In this document: positions 8,568 to 18,538 of the stretch, one piece after another
How the letters are laid out: each line of letters begins with the position of its first letter
Position numbering within the stretch: position 1 is the first letter of the stretch
DNA from: Thermosynechococcaceae cyanobacterium MS004
GTDB lineage: Bacteria > Cyanobacteriota > Cyanobacteriia > Thermosynechococcales > Thermosynechococcaceae
Direction: 5' to 3'
NCBI GenBank assembly: GCA_022402525.1
Contig: JAKRSB010000103.1
Span: forward strand, 62,001-126,000
Length of the DNA stretch: 64,000 bases
Position numbers and translations under genes: made by a program
Notes under the pieces: model-generated
What the model was told of the DNA's origin: nothing
Databases searched by the model: none
The model's input: only the letters and a program-made list of their open reading frames with translations

Positions 8568-10451
8568 ATGTGGATGCGTGGATTGATAGTAGCGATCGCC
8601 GTTTTATTGGGTTGGGTGGCCACGGTGTGTTTCCACGAGTTTGGTCACGCGATTGTGGCCTACTATGGCGGCGATACCACTGTCAAAGAGAAAGGCTACC
8701 TGACTCTGAATCCCCTCAAATATACGGATATCGGCTATAGCCTGGTGCTGCCCGTTATTTTTTTAATCATGGGCGGCATAGCGCTGCCCGGTGCGGCGGT
8801 CTATATCAACACAAAACTCCTGCGCAATCGCGCTTGGCAGAGTGCGGTCTCGGCTGCTGGGCCCCTTGCGACAGGATTGGTGGCGATCGCCTTAGCCATT
8901 CCGTTTCAGTTGGGCTGGGCGACCCCTGACTTTTGGGGCTGGAACGCCCTGGCGCTGATCGCTACCTTTCAGGTTGCAGGGTTCTTTTTCAACCTATTGC
9001 CGATTCCGTCCTTTGATGGGTTTGGCATTCTGGAACCCTGGCTGCCCCAGACAGTGCAGCAGACTACCCAGCGGTGGGGACGCTATGGCTACCTTGTCCT
9101 CTTAGGCTTATTTTGGACTGTGCCTGCTTTTAGCCAAGGCTTTTGGGGACTGGTCAGCCATGTCAGTGAAGGATTGGGCATATCTCAAGCCATGATGAGT
9201 GTTGCCTACCGCGAATTTGCGGAGTCCGGCAAGCTTCTTTTTGTCGCGCTGCTGATTGGGGCAGTCCTCTACCGCAGGCTTGCTCAAAAGCCGCAGGGCA
9301 AAGCCGATCAGGATTCTCTCTTCCCTTCCTCTGAACCACAGGAGCAGGAAGCAACCCTCGCAAGGTACGATCTCCTCATTGCCGCTCAGCAGTTCACCCC
9401 TGACCTTTGGTTTCAGCGAGGTCAGATTCTCAGCAGCATGGGGAAATTTGAAGCCGCGATCGCCAGTTACGATAAAGCCCTTGAAAGTTACGATCCTCTA
9501 ATACGGCATTCTCAAAATCCTAATTCTCAAAACTCTAATCTTCAAAATCCTCATTCTCAAAATCCTAATTTTGAAGCAGAAGTTTGGTATGGCCGCGCGA
9601 TCGCCCAGCATCAGCTAGAGCGCTATCCAGAGGCTCTTGCAGACTACAGCCAAACCCTATCGCTGATGCCAAACCACAGCTACGCCTGGGTTCATAAGGC
9701 CAAACTGCTAGAGCAGCAGCAAAATCATAAAGCCGCAATCAATGCCTACGATCAAAGCCTTAAGGTACACCCAGCCAATGCGCTGGGCTGGCAGGGACGG
9801 GGAAAAATTCTGCGACAACTAGGGCAGCATGAAGAAGCCCTCCACAGCTTCAACCAGGCGCTTAAGTATGAGCGCAGCCGTGCGGATTTGTGGATTGATC
9901 AAGCCGAGATGTTGGAGATCATGGGGCAGCCCCAGCGCGCTATTTTCAGCTATCGCAATGCATCCCGATTAGACCCTGAAAATATCGCAGTCTGGCGATC
10001 GCAGGGCAACTTACTGCTTCAGGTAGGGCGCACCAAAGACGCAGTGCGCAGCTACGATGCCGCGCTCAGACAAAACCCCCAAGATTCAGCCACCCTTTTA
10101 TTGCGGGGACTAACGCGATTTATCCTCAACCGTAAGCCCTTAGCCCTCCAAGACTTTGCGACCCTTCAGTCCCTACTGCGAGAAGACTTAACACAGCCCC
10201 CCCAGCAGTCCGAGACGCTGCGCAACCTGTTGCCCCTAAAGCCGATTATTGTGCAGAAATTTATGCCCATGCTTGAGGAGTCTTCTGCCTCAGTGGAAAT
10301 GGCGATCGCTCAAGGGCTCTTGCTGAGCATTTTACAGCGGCCCAAGGATGCACTCAGGATCTATCGTCAAGCCGCAGTCCAAACGCCCCTTCCGGAATTA
10401 AATTACCTAGAAACCTGGGCGCTATCGCAGATTAATAAATCTCAGAGTTAA
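8568..10451 (+). CDS. Site-2-type M50 metalloprotease with C-terminal TPR repeats
   Basis: The N-terminal ~210 residues form a multi-pass membrane domain with the zinc motif HEFGH at 23-27 and the second metal motif NLLPIPSFDG near 143-152, both diagnostic of M50/site-2 proteases. From about residue 270 there are at least five TPR units (WFQRGQILSSMGKFEAAIASY, WQGRGKILRQLGQHEEAL and others). S2P-family enzymes cut substrates within membranes, while the TPR part probably binds partners in the cytoplasm. Residues about 317-336 are an N/Q-rich linker encoded by a 15-nt tandem repeat that interrupts the first TPR pair. The start is ATG. Confidence 0.88.
   Translation: MWMRGLIVAIAVLLGWVATVCFHEFGHAIVAYYGGDTTVKEKGYLTLNPLKYTDIGYSLVLPVIFLIMGGIALPGAAVYINTKLLRNRAWQSAVSAAGPLATGLVAIALAIPFQLGWATPDFWGWNALALIATFQVAGFFFNLLPIPSFDGFGILEPWLPQTVQQTTQRWGRYGYLVLLGLFWTVPAFSQGFWGLVSHVSEGLGISQAMMSVAYREFAESGKLLFVALLIGAVLYRRLAQKPQGKADQDSLFPSSEPQEQEATLARYDLLIAAQQFTPDLWFQRGQILSSMGKFEAAIASYDKALESYDPLIRHSQNPNSQNSNLQNPHSQNPNFEAEVWYGRAIAQHQLERYPEALADYSQTLSLMPNHSYAWVHKAKLLEQQQNHKAAINAYDQSLKVHPANALGWQGRGKILRQLGQHEEALHSFNQALKYERSRADLWIDQAEMLEIMGQPQRAIFSYRNASRLDPENIAVWRSQGNLLLQVGRTKDAVRSYDAALRQNPQDSATLLLRGLTRFILNRKPLALQDFATLQSLLREDLTQPPQQSETLRNLLPLKPIIVQKFMPMLEESSASVEMAIAQGLLLSILQRPKDALRIYRQAAVQTPLPELNYLETWALSQINKSQS
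9510..9569. repeat. In-frame tandem repeat, 4 x 15 nt, inside the M50-TPR gene
   Basis: Four 15-nt copies (tctcaaaatcctaat type) encode repeated SQNPN-like pentads. The unit length preserves frame, and the repeat lies between two TPR motifs. Confidence 0.92.
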
Positions 10452-10501
10452 ACTCCAAAATCAACTTGCTTGATGCAATACGCTAGCTTGAGGGCTAAAT
10501 T

Positions 10502-12091
10502 CTAGGACTTATCCTGTGCGTTAATGGGGAATCCGACCACTGCCAGGGGTGATCGCGCCTTCTCGGCTGCATTTCTTGCCACTAAGGGGTGTCCCTGGAG
10601 CATGGGCACATCGGCCACGGAGTGATTCACCAGCGTAAACAGGGGATTCGATAAGATTCCGGCCAAGGAGGTCGAGATTAGGGTCAGGAATACACCCACC
10701 TGAAGCGGACGCATTCCAAAGGGCTGCCAGGAAATAACCGGATAGTTTTTGATGACCTCTGACATTTCTTGGGGCTCTTTGACCACCATCATCTTGACGA
10801 CGCGAATGTAATAGTAAATCGACACGACGCTGGTAATTAACCCCAGCAGAACCAGCCCATAGGCTCCCGCCTGCCAAGCTGCCCAGAATAAATACAGCTT
10901 CCCAAAAAAACCTGCCAGGGGCGGAATTCCACCCAGAGACAAAAGACAAATACTTAAGGCCAGCGTCAGGAATGGGTCTTTGTGATATAGCCCCGCGTAA
11001 TCGCTGATCTGATCGGTTCCGGTGCGCAGTGCAAAGAGAATAATGCAGGCAAAGGCACCCAGGTTCATGAAGAGATAAATCATCAGGTAGAACACCATAC
11101 TGGCGTAGCCCGCTTCGGTGCCCACCACCATCCCAATCATCACAAATCCAGCCTGGGCAATGGATGAGTAGGCCAACATCCGCTTCATACTGGTCTGGGC
11201 GATCGCCACCACGTTGCCCAAAATCATGCTGAGAATGGCCAGCGCCGTAAAAATAAAGTGCCACTGCTCAATAAGCGCCGGAAACGCATCCGTCAGTAGG
11301 CGAATGGCTAAGGCAAACCCTGCGGCCTTAGACCCCACGGACAGAAACGCAACCACGGGCGTGGGCGAGCCCTCATAGACATCCGGTGTCCACTGATGGA
11401 AGGGCACTGCCGCAATCTTAAAGCTCACTCCAGCAATCACAAAGACCAGCGCAATCACCAGGGCTAAGGTGTTTTCCGTACCGTTGCCCAGTGCTAGAGC
11501 AATATCGGCCAAGTGGGTTTTACCCCCAGATAGCCCGTAGAGAAGCGATAGGCCATACAGGAAAATCGCGGAGCTAGACGCCCCAATGAGCAGGTACTTT
11601 AGCGCAGCTTCATTAGAGCGCGGATCCCGCTTCATGTAGCCCGTCATCAGGTAAGAGGCAATACTGAGCGTCTCCAGGGAGACAAAGATCATCACAAGCT
11701 CTTCCGCCCCGGACAAAAACATGCCGCCCACCGTGGCCGAGAGCAAAATGCTCATGAATTCGCCAATGGCGCTACCAGCTTGGTCTACATAGCGCACCGA
11801 CATCAAAATTGTGACCGCAGAAGAGAGCGCAATAATGCTGCGAAACACAATGCTGAGGTTGTCCGCATTGAAGCTTCCTAAAAACGCCAGGGTGTTTGGC
11901 TGATCCCACTGCAAGCACAGCAGCCCAAACGCCACCAGCAGACCCGCGATCGCAAAATAGGGTGTCCACCGAGCTGAAGCCCGGCCATAAAGTAAATCAC
12001 TCACCAAGACAACAAGCAGCGTGATAACAACGGTGCTCTCTGGCAGAATGACTCCAGCATTGAGCTGACTGGCGAGGTTGGTAAAGTCCAT
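10502..12091 (-). CDS. ndhB: NAD(P)H-quinone oxidoreductase subunit 2 (NdhB)
   Basis: NdhB is a proton-pumping membrane subunit of cyanobacterial NDH-1, which works in respiration, cyclic electron flow around photosystem I and CO2 uptake. The protein (529 aa, close to the usual ~520) has about 14 hydrophobic helices and the Nqo14/NuoN signature [20 protein letters not shown] with a conserved Glu, and [18 protein letters not shown]. It is single-copy and monocistronic here, facing the M50-TPR gene tail to tail with a 50-bp gap. The start is ATG. Confidence 0.96.
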   Translation of the reverse strand: MDFTNLASQLNAGVILPESTVVITLLVVLVSDLLYGRASARWTPYFAIAGLLVAFGLLCLQWDQPNTLAFLGSFNADNLSIVFRSIIALSSAVTILMSVRYVDQAGSAIGEFMSILLSATVGGMFLSGAEELVMIFVSLETLSIASYLMTGYMKRDPRSNEAALKYLLIGASSSAIFLYGLSLLYGLSGGKTHLADIALALGNGTENTLALVIALVFVIAGVSFKIAAVPFHQWTPDVYEGSPTPVVAFLSVGSKAAGFALAIRLLTDAFPALIEQWHFIFTALAILSMILGNVVAIAQTSMKRMLAYSSIAQAGFVMIGMVVGTEAGYASMVFYLMIYLFMNLGAFACIILFALRTGTDQISDYAGLYHKDPFLTLALSICLLSLGGIPPLAGFFGKLYLFWAAWQAGAYGLVLLGLITSVVSIYYYIRVVKMMVVKEPQEMSEVIKNYPVISWQPFGMRPLQVGVFLTLISTSLAGILSNPLFTLVNHSVADVPMLQGHPLVARNAAEKARSPLAVVGFPINAQDKS

Positions 12092-12729
12092 AGGGATACG
12101 TCAGTAAGTTCCAAGCGCTAAGAAATACGTCGCCAAACGGTTCGGATTTAAGTTGTTTTATCCAAAACCTTTCATCCAAAACACTTTATTCAAGACGTTT
12201 CATTCAAAACACCTCGTCCAAAACGTTTGCTTTATCTCGTTTGTGCGAGCGGCAGTCTGTTGAGAATTCTAACGTGCATTGTTGCCAAAACAAGTCTCAA
12301 AACACAATATCCCCAAAACACGATATAGATTAAAGAAGCGCTATGATTTCTGCAAAGGGGATCGATTTAGCAAGGTAGATGCCGTTTTCAGGCAATTCAG
12401 GCCTGCCAATGTCAAAAACTTGAGAAGGATTCAGGATGCCTTGGCGCTTCAAACCTTGGCGCTTCAAAGTTTGGTAGGCAACCTCGAATCTGAATCTGAA
12501 GGCTCGCAGTCTATGCATTACTGCTTGACTGTCTGAACGCATCCACTTTCGGCGGCACTCAAGCTAACTCACTGGCCAACTCACTGGCCAACTCACTGGC
12601 CAACTTACTGGCAAGTGCACTAGCAAGTTTATTGCAGCCACACACTGCAGCATATTCACGGCCTGCCGCGCTCTAAAGCCCATTTCACTAAGATCTGTTT
12701 CCAATTGTTGATCGAGCACATCGAGCACT
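12092..12729. other. Spacer between ndhB and topA with two repeat tracts
   Basis: This 638-bp divergent spacer holds the ndhB and topA promoters. It contains a loose repeat of (c/t)atccaaaac units at about 12155-12230, a ccttggcgcttcaaa duplication near 12440-12470 and a 4 x 12-nt repeat at 12566-12613. Short open frames of 70-85 codons overlap on both strands here, but none shows codon usage or similarity that I can support. Confidence 0.5.
12566..12613. repeat. Tandem repeat, 4 x 12 nt (aactcactggcc)
   Basis: Three exact copies are followed by one diverged copy, upstream of topA. Confidence 0.92.
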
Positions 12730-15489
12730 ATGTCCACGCTGGTTATTGTTGAGTCACCGACCAAAGCCCGAACCATCCGCAACTTTCTCCCCTCTAGCTA
12801 TCGGGTTGAGGCATCGATGGGGCATGTTCGCGATCTGCCGCGAGACGCCAGCGAAATTCCAGCGGCGGTAAAGGCCGAGAAATGGTCTTCTCTGGGCGTG
12901 AATGTTAATGCAGACTTTGAGCCGCTGTACGTGGTGCCAAAGGATAAGAAAAAGATTGTCAAAGAGCTGAAAGACGCCCTAGCTGAAGCCGATGAATTAC
13001 TCCTTGCCACTGACGAAGATCGCGAAGGGGAAAGCATTAGCTGGCACCTGATTCAGCTCCTGAAGCCCAAAGTGCCTATTAAGCGCATGGTGTTTCATGA
13101 AATCACTGAGGAGGCAATTAAGGCATCCCTGGAGCATTGCCGAGAAGTAGATCAACGGCTGGTGCGCGCCCAGGAAACCCGCCGCATCTTAGACCGATTG
13201 GTGGGCTATACCCTGTCGCCCCTTCTCTGGAAAAAAATTGCCCCCAGCTTGTCCGCTGGCCGAGTCCAGTCCGTTGCGGTGCGGGTCTTAGTCCAGCGCG
13301 AGCGCGAGCGCCGCGCCTTCCGTCAGGGCAGCTATTGGGATCTCAAGGCCACCCTGGCTCAAAACGAGGTGCCGTTCTCTGCAAAGCTTGTGACCCTTGG
13401 CGGGCAGCGGCTCGCTACAGGCAGTGACTTTGACGAAAATACCGGACAGTTGATTGCTGGCCGCAGGGTCAAGCTGCTCGATGAAGCGGAAGCCAGAGCG
13501 CTTCAGAAGCGCCTAACGGATAAAGCCTGGAGCGTCTCGGCCATCGAAGAACGTCCGGTCACCCGTAAGCCCTCTGCCCCCTTTACCACTTCAACCCTTC
13601 AGCAAGAGGCAAACCGCAAGCTGCGTCTAGCGGCACGGGATACCATGCGGGTGGCGCAAAGCCTTTATGAGCAGGGCTACATCACCTACATGCGTACCGA
13701 CTCGGTGCATCTCTCGGAACAGGCGATCGCGGCCTCCCGTGAGTGCGTGGAGGCACTCTACGGCAAGGACTACCTCAGCCCCAAGCCTCGTCAATACACC
13801 ACCAAATCTAAGGGCGCTCAAGAAGCCCACGAAGCCATTCGTCCTGCGGGCAGTCCGTTCCGTACCCCCAAGGAGACGGGGCTGAAGGCCGTGGAACTGG
13901 CTGTTTACGAAATGATCTGGAAGCGCACTGTGGCCACCCAGATGGCAGAGGCCCGTCAAACCTATGTCACGGTTCAGCTTGCCGTAGAAGATGCAGGCTT
14001 TAGAGCCAGCGGCAAACGAATCGACTTTCCTGGATTCTTTCGAGCCTACGTGGAAGGCTCCGACGATCCTGATGCCGCCCTCGACGACCAGGAAGTCATT
14101 TTGCCCCCCCTCAAAGCAGGCGATCGCCCAGTAGCCCAAGACCTAGAGGCGATCGGTCATGAAACCCAGCCCCCCGCCAGATACACCGATGCATCCCTCG
14201 TCAAAACCTTAGAAAGCGAAGGCATCGGACGCCCCAGCACCTATGCCTCCGTCATCGGCACCCTCATTGATCGCGGCTATGCCCAGCGCCAGGGAAACAA
14301 CCTAGTGCCCACCTTTACGGCCTTTGCCGTCACCGCGCTACTGGAGCAGTATTTTCCAGATCTCGTGGACGTGGGCTTTACGGCACGCATGGAGCAGACC
14401 CTGGACGATATTTCGACTGGGGAAGTAGAGTGGCTTCCCTACCTCAAGTCCTTCTATTTAGGAGATACAGGACTAGAGCATCAGGTCAAAGACCGCGAAT
14501 CCGCGATTGATACCCTAGAAGCGCGCACCATTGACCTAGGCAATCTTGAAGCCAAGGTACGCATTGGCAAATTTGGCCCCTACGTGGAGTCTGAAAAAGA
14601 CGGAACGCCCGTTACGGCTTCCTTACCCAAGGACATGACCCCTGCTGACCTCAACCCAGAACAGGTGGAGCTAATCCTAAAGCAAAAGCTGGAAGGGCCA
14701 GAAAAAATTGGGCTACATCCTGAGACAGCGGAGCCAATCTACCGATTGGTCGGGACCTATGGCCCCTATATTCAGTTGGGAGACGCTCCCCCACCGGGGA
14801 AAAAGACGCCCAAACGCTCCTCTTTACCTAAGGGGATTGCCCTAGAAGACGTGACGATAGACATGGCGCTTCAGCTCTTGGCGTTACCCCGCACCCTTGG
14901 TACCCATCCCGAATCGGGCTGTCCGGTAAAGGTAGGGCTAGGGCGTTTTGGCCCTTATGTTGTGCATGACCAAGGCAAAGAGGGCGGGCAGGATTATCGC
15001 TCCCTCAAAGCTGAAGATAACCTGTTTACGGTTGAGCTGGCGCGAGCGCTGGAACTGCTGGCGATTCCCAAGAGTGGCCGGGGACGACGGGCTTCCAAGC
15101 AGGCGTTACGGGAGTTAGGGAAGCACCCTGATGCTGACGAACCGATCAATATTTATGATGGACCTTATGGAGCCTATATCAAGTACGGCAAGACCAATGT
15201 GAGCGTTCCAGAAGATAAGACGGTCGAAAATATCACCTTAGAAGAGGCAATCCAGCTCATTGAGGCAAAGGCTGGCACCAAAAAAGGGAAAAAGACCACA
15301 AAAACTCAATCTGCTGGCAAAACCGCAAGTAAAGCGACTGGCAAGACCAAAACCACAAAGACAACATCCACCACTGGTAAAGCCACCACAGCAACTGCCA
15401 CTGGTGCAAAAAAGACAAAGACCGCCACTGGGATCGCTACTGGGAGCGCCACTGGCTCTAAAACCAATCAAAATAAAGCTAAGGCTTAG
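12730..15489 (+). CDS. topA: DNA topoisomerase I (type IA)
   Basis: TopA relaxes negatively supercoiled DNA through a covalent 5'-phosphotyrosine. The Toprim domain starts at the N-terminus ([13 protein letters not shown]; acidic triad DEDREGE near 96-102), and the active-site Tyr lies in YITYMRTDS near residue 320. The C-terminal third has the repeated K(F/Y)GPY modules of cyanobacterial enzymes instead of zinc fingers. It ends in a low-complexity Lys/Thr/Ala tail of about 65 residues (GKTKTTKTT-like) that may bind DNA non-specifically. The length of 919 residues is normal for the group. The start is ATG with a conserved [13 protein letters not shown] beginning. Confidence 0.97.
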   Translation: MSTLVIVESPTKARTIRNFLPSSYRVEASMGHVRDLPRDASEIPAAVKAEKWSSLGVNVNADFEPLYVVPKDKKKIVKELKDALAEADELLLATDEDREGESISWHLIQLLKPKVPIKRMVFHEITEEAIKASLEHCREVDQRLVRAQETRRILDRLVGYTLSPLLWKKIAPSLSAGRVQSVAVRVLVQRERERRAFRQGSYWDLKATLAQNEVPFSAKLVTLGGQRLATGSDFDENTGQLIAGRRVKLLDEAEARALQKRLTDKAWSVSAIEERPVTRKPSAPFTTSTLQQEANRKLRLAARDTMRVAQSLYEQGYITYMRTDSVHLSEQAIAASRECVEALYGKDYLSPKPRQYTTKSKGAQEAHEAIRPAGSPFRTPKETGLKAVELAVYEMIWKRTVATQMAEARQTYVTVQLAVEDAGFRASGKRIDFPGFFRAYVEGSDDPDAALDDQEVILPPLKAGDRPVAQDLEAIGHETQPPARYTDASLVKTLESEGIGRPSTYASVIGTLIDRGYAQRQGNNLVPTFTAFAVTALLEQYFPDLVDVGFTARMEQTLDDISTGEVEWLPYLKSFYLGDTGLEHQVKDRESAIDTLEARTIDLGNLEAKVRIGKFGPYVESEKDGTPVTASLPKDMTPADLNPEQVELILKQKLEGPEKIGLHPETAEPIYRLVGTYGPYIQLGDAPPPGKKTPKRSSLPKGIALEDVTIDMALQLLALPRTLGTHPESGCPVKVGLGRFGPYVVHDQGKEGGQDYRSLKAEDNLFTVELARALELLAIPKSGRGRRASKQALRELGKHPDADEPINIYDGPYGAYIKYGKTNVSVPEDKTVENITLEEAIQLIEAKAGTKKGKKTTKTQSAGKTASKATGKTKTTKTTSTTGKATTATATGAKKTKTATGIATGSATGSKTNQNKAKA

Positions 15490-15692
15490 TTTGGCACTTA
15501 GCCTGATGTTGAGTCTGGTGCTGTCCCTTTCGTTCGGATGAGTTGGGACTGGTGCTGTCCCGATTAATCCCTCGACGCATTAGAGATGCAGTAGAAAGTG
15601 GCTCCTCACCGTATCTGGTGGCAGCAGTCCCCAAGATTTATTCCCAAACTGTAGTGAGGGTATGCTGAGTTCAAGGACAAGGCGCGACTGTC

Positions 15693-15734
15693 CTTGTTGT
15701 GCCGCACTTGTTGTGCCGCACTTGTTGTGCTGCC
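15693..15734. repeat. Tandem repeat, 3 x 14 nt (cttgttgtgccgca)
   Basis: Two exact copies and one diverged copy lie just upstream of the small gene at 15767. They fall inside the longer but unlikely in-frame extension of that gene. Confidence 0.9.
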
Positions 15735-15766
15735 GTAGTATTGAAGTGACGCTGCATTCATACCCC

Positions 15767-16153
15767 ATGCTAAACCTACCTGAATCTCTCAACCGCTTTT
15801 TGTCGCCGGAGGAGTGTAGCCAAATTGATCAAACGCTCCTGCCCACCCGCGATCGCTTTTCGATTCGGATTACGGTCTATAGCTGGCGGTATCTTCAGGT
15901 CATAAGTCAGGGGCTAGGCGTGGCGATCGCAGACCTACAGCCGCAGCAAATTATGGACTGGCTCCGACAGGACGATCAGATGCAGTCCCTGGATGCTCAG
16001 GACAAATCCTTTGTCGACTGGTTTGGCAACCTATTAACCGCTTCGCTCTCGCCGCTACAAAAAATTGCCCAGCAGGCAGACGTAGGGATTGAACAGCTAA
16101 CACTTCAGCAAATTATTGATTGGTTTACCGACCAGGTCAAAGCAGCGCTCTAA
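15767..16153 (+). CDS. Conserved hypothetical protein, 128 aa
   Basis: I do not recognise a named family. The protein is soluble and helical, with two related segments ending in QQIMDWL and QQIIDWF (about residues 62-68 and 113-119), suggesting an internal duplication of a short helical motif. The frame is open 105 nt further upstream, but that extension consists of Cys-rich residues encoded by a tandem repeat, so I place the start at the ATG 15767. It follows topA on the same strand after 277 bp. Confidence 0.6.
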   Translation: MLNLPESLNRFLSPEECSQIDQTLLPTRDRFSIRITVYSWRYLQVISQGLGVAIADLQPQQIMDWLRQDDQMQSLDAQDKSFVDWFGNLLTASLSPLQKIAQQADVGIEQLTLQQIIDWFTDQVKAAL

Positions 16154-16241
16154 AGCAGCACGCTCGGTTTGCGCTCATCTCTTAGCTCGTGCGGCTCTTC
16201 AGCGCCGTACCTAAATGCTAGACCTAGATAAAGTCATCCAA

Positions 16242-17198
16242 TTAGACGCTAGAGGTCGGCTTGTTGGCTAAAATTGTGCGGTGGCGGGGGTCGCTTTCCA
16301 GCGTTTTTACATCACTAAATCCAACGGATTGCAGTGTAGACTCTACATCAAATGTATAGTAATCATCACTCCAGGGTTCTGTACTTTTCATTAGAGTAAA
16401 CAGCACCGCAGGTAGTTTTTGAATAACCGCAGACTTAGGATTGTTATCCACGATCGCAATACAGCCCCCCGGTCTTAAAACCCGCAGCACTTCTTGGAAC
16501 ACTGCACGACTGGCGGTGCGAGGTAGCTCATGAATCAAAAATTGTAGCGTTACTAGGTCAAAAGACTGATCGGGAAACCCCGTTTGCTCGGCTTTGCCAT
16601 GCACCCACCTGATGGATTGATTGATGTCTCGCTCTTGAGCAACAGCCAGCATATAGGGAGATAGATCTAGCCCCACAGTCTGCACGGGTCTGTTCTGCTG
16701 TTTTGTATAGAACTGGTGCAGGGTTAGCGCCGAAATGCCCACCGAGCAGCCCAAATCCAAAATATCTGAAACCTGTTGTGGGCCATGGGCCGCTAAGATT
16801 TCATGAAAGCTGGCGCGCAGCCGAGCTTGAGCGGTTTGCCAAGTCAAGGTTTCATCCGGCCAAATACGCAGCGCCATGGCGTGGGTGGCCGGCTCTGCTT
16901 CAAAAGCGGCCAGCCAGCAGAGATTTCCCGCATCATAGGCATGGAAAGGGACGCGATAGTAGTCTGGGTAGGTAATCTCTGGCTGAGTAATGGCTGCTAG
17001 CCGATGCTGAACAGCAGAAGCTTCAAACTCTTGAACGGTCTGCCGCCAGGGTACGCCATTTTTCTCAGCGGTTTTAATCAAAACCTGCCGCGCCTGTTGC
17101 TTCATTAGAGCGTAGATAGGCTTGGTCTGAATGAGTACATTCACCAATCGAGAGAGCAGATCTTCACCAGCCCAGTCGGGCTTTAGTTTTGCTGTCAT
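16242..17198 (-). CDS. Class I SAM-dependent methyltransferase
   Basis: The core Rossmann motif I is DILDLGCSVGISAL (about 145-158). Motif II falls in VGLDLSPYMLAVA and motif III in FDLVTLQFLIHELP, followed by EVLRVLRPGGCIAIVD, the pattern of Methyltransf_11/25 enzymes. The N-terminal ~130 residues are a separate helical domain of the type seen in cyanobacterial small-molecule methyltransferases. The substrate is unknown. The in-frame start at 17222 is TTG; I prefer the ATG at 17198 (318 aa). It is followed head to tail by the homocysteine-biosynthesis gene, which is upstream on the same strand with a 95-bp gap. Confidence 0.82.
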   Translation of the reverse strand: MTAKLKPDWAGEDLLSRLVNVLIQTKPIYALMKQQARQVLIKTAEKNGVPWRQTVQEFEASAVQHRLAAITQPEITYPDYYRVPFHAYDAGNLCWLAAFEAEPATHAMALRIWPDETLTWQTAQARLRASFHEILAAHGPQQVSDILDLGCSVGISALTLHQFYTKQQNRPVQTVGLDLSPYMLAVAQERDINQSIRWVHGKAEQTGFPDQSFDLVTLQFLIHELPRTASRAVFQEVLRVLRPGGCIAIVDNNPKSAVIQKLPAVLFTLMKSTEPWSDDYYTFDVESTLQSVGFSDVKTLESDPRHRTILANKPTSSV

Positions 17199-17293
17199 GG
17201 GGTTTCTAGCGTCTACAGCCAAGATTTTAGTATAGGACGGTGAGGAGCCTTCAGGGTGCAGGGATCTTCATGCAAAACCTCTATTCCAAATGT

Positions 17294-18493
17294 CTATTCC
17301 AAAACGGTCTGAGAACCCCAAATTTCTTGGGCAATAAACTTACGATCATCGGGAATCTGAGCTACGGGCGCTGTCAGTGTGAAGGAGCCGTTTTCAATCC
17401 ACTGCTTGAGCTCTTGGGCAACCTGACGGGAGAGGGCAACGCTAGCAAGGGGCGCAACCCGCACAGTTTTGCCTTCAATCTTGACTCTGCCAGATTTAAG
17501 CTGGGCGTAGGTCACTAGCCCAAACGTCGGGCGCACCCGGCGGGGAATTGAAAAGTCAATGATGGGCGCAACAAGGTCTTCATCCTTGACAGCGCAGCAG
17601 CGCACCACTTCTTCATCGAGGACGGGCAGCGGTACACCTACGCCCAGCATGAGAGATGGGCCATACTGCTTGAAGTAGCAGCCGCGTACCCATTTGGGGT
17701 TCATTTGTTTGGCATCACCGATGAGGGCAAGGGTGGCAGCAGGGCCGATGGGCGTATCGTTGGGCAGGCGCTTCTGGAGTGGGAAATGCTGGGTGCCTTC
17801 CCAAGTAATATAGCCAATGCCGCCACCGAGAAAAATGCGTGAACCAATGCCCAAGAGTCGCAGACGTGGGTCATTAAAGAGGGGTGCAAGTGCCCCTAGA
17901 TTAGAGTAGACGGCATTCCCTAGGCGGGGCTGAAGGGGGCCAAGGTAGGTATGGAGCTGGCGATCGCCGCCATTAACGCCCACAATAAAGTTTTGGTAAA
18001 GGTTGCGCGGATTAAAGAGATAAAACTGATTAATCGTGTCCTTGGTGATAATCGTATCTAGGGTGGCGCGGGGATAGCAGTCTGTAGATTGTCCCGTGGC
18101 TCGTAGCTGCACGGTCTTGCCCGCAATCAGGTCTTCAATGACGTGACCGCCCCCGCGATCGCCAGGTTCTTCGCTCTCGTTCAGCTCAGCCATGCCTAGT
18201 GGCTCTGCCGATTGAGATGCGCCGAGGTACAGATCGACCGCACCAAAGCCAGAATAAGCTAGTACCCCGTCCAGCCAACACTGCCGGATCTTAATGGGCG
18301 GATCAGTGTGGCCTAGATTGAGGATTGCGCCCGATGCTTCCATTGGCTCAAAGGTGCCAGCAACCACCACGTCCACCTCCTTTGCCGTCTGCGCAATGCC
18401 CACCGCTGCAACCTTGGCCTTAAGCTCCTCCAGCGTCAGCACAACCACGGAGCCGGATTTAATCTTTTCGTTAATTTCGGCGATCGTGCGCAT
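17294..18493 (-). CDS. Homocysteine biosynthesis protein (HcyBio/DUF39; L-aspartate-semialdehyde sulfurtransferase type)
   Basis: Residues 1-399 match the DUF39/HcyBio family: MRTIAEINEKIKSGSVVVLT at the start, GRGGGHVIEDLI-like glycine motif, GGGIGYITWEGTQH and VRGCYFKQYGPSLMLGVGVPLP. In methanogens this family converts aspartate semialdehyde and sulfide to homocysteine. In cyanobacteria the domain stands alone as here, and its physiological role is less settled. Conserved cysteines (STDCYPR, VRGCYF) are candidates for the catalytic thiol. The start is ATG. It lies between the methyltransferase and the M20 gene on the same strand; the M20 stop is only 45 bp upstream of its start. Confidence 0.82.
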   Translation of the reverse strand: MRTIAEINEKIKSGSVVVLTLEELKAKVAAVGIAQTAKEVDVVVAGTFEPMEASGAILNLGHTDPPIKIRQCWLDGVLAYSGFGAVDLYLGASQSAEPLGMAELNESEEPGDRGGGHVIEDLIAGKTVQLRATGQSTDCYPRATLDTIITKDTINQFYLFNPRNLYQNFIVGVNGGDRQLHTYLGPLQPRLGNAVYSNLGALAPLFNDPRLRLLGIGSRIFLGGGIGYITWEGTQHFPLQKRLPNDTPIGPAATLALIGDAKQMNPKWVRGCYFKQYGPSLMLGVGVPLPVLDEEVVRCCAVKDEDLVAPIIDFSIPRRVRPTFGLVTYAQLKSGRVKIEGKTVRVAPLASVALSRQVAQELKQWIENGSFTLTAPVAQIPDDRKFIAQEIWGSQTVLE

Positions 18494-18538
18494 TGAGTTT
18501 AGAAGAATTATTTCGGAGAGAGTTAGGCCGCAGAGGAG

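Noticed and set aside
12279-12542. Two overlapping open frames of 70-85 codons upstream of topA on opposite strands
   Set aside because: They overlap each other and a small repeat, have no ribosome site and no recognisable domain.
15238-15489. Lys/Thr repeat tail of TopA as a separate reverse-strand gene
   Set aside because: The reverse frames mirror the low-complexity tail, and the plus-strand frame is continuous with TopA.
15662-15766. Cys-rich extension of the small gene after topA
   Set aside because: It results from a 14-nt tandem repeat; the conserved-looking protein begins at ATG 15767.
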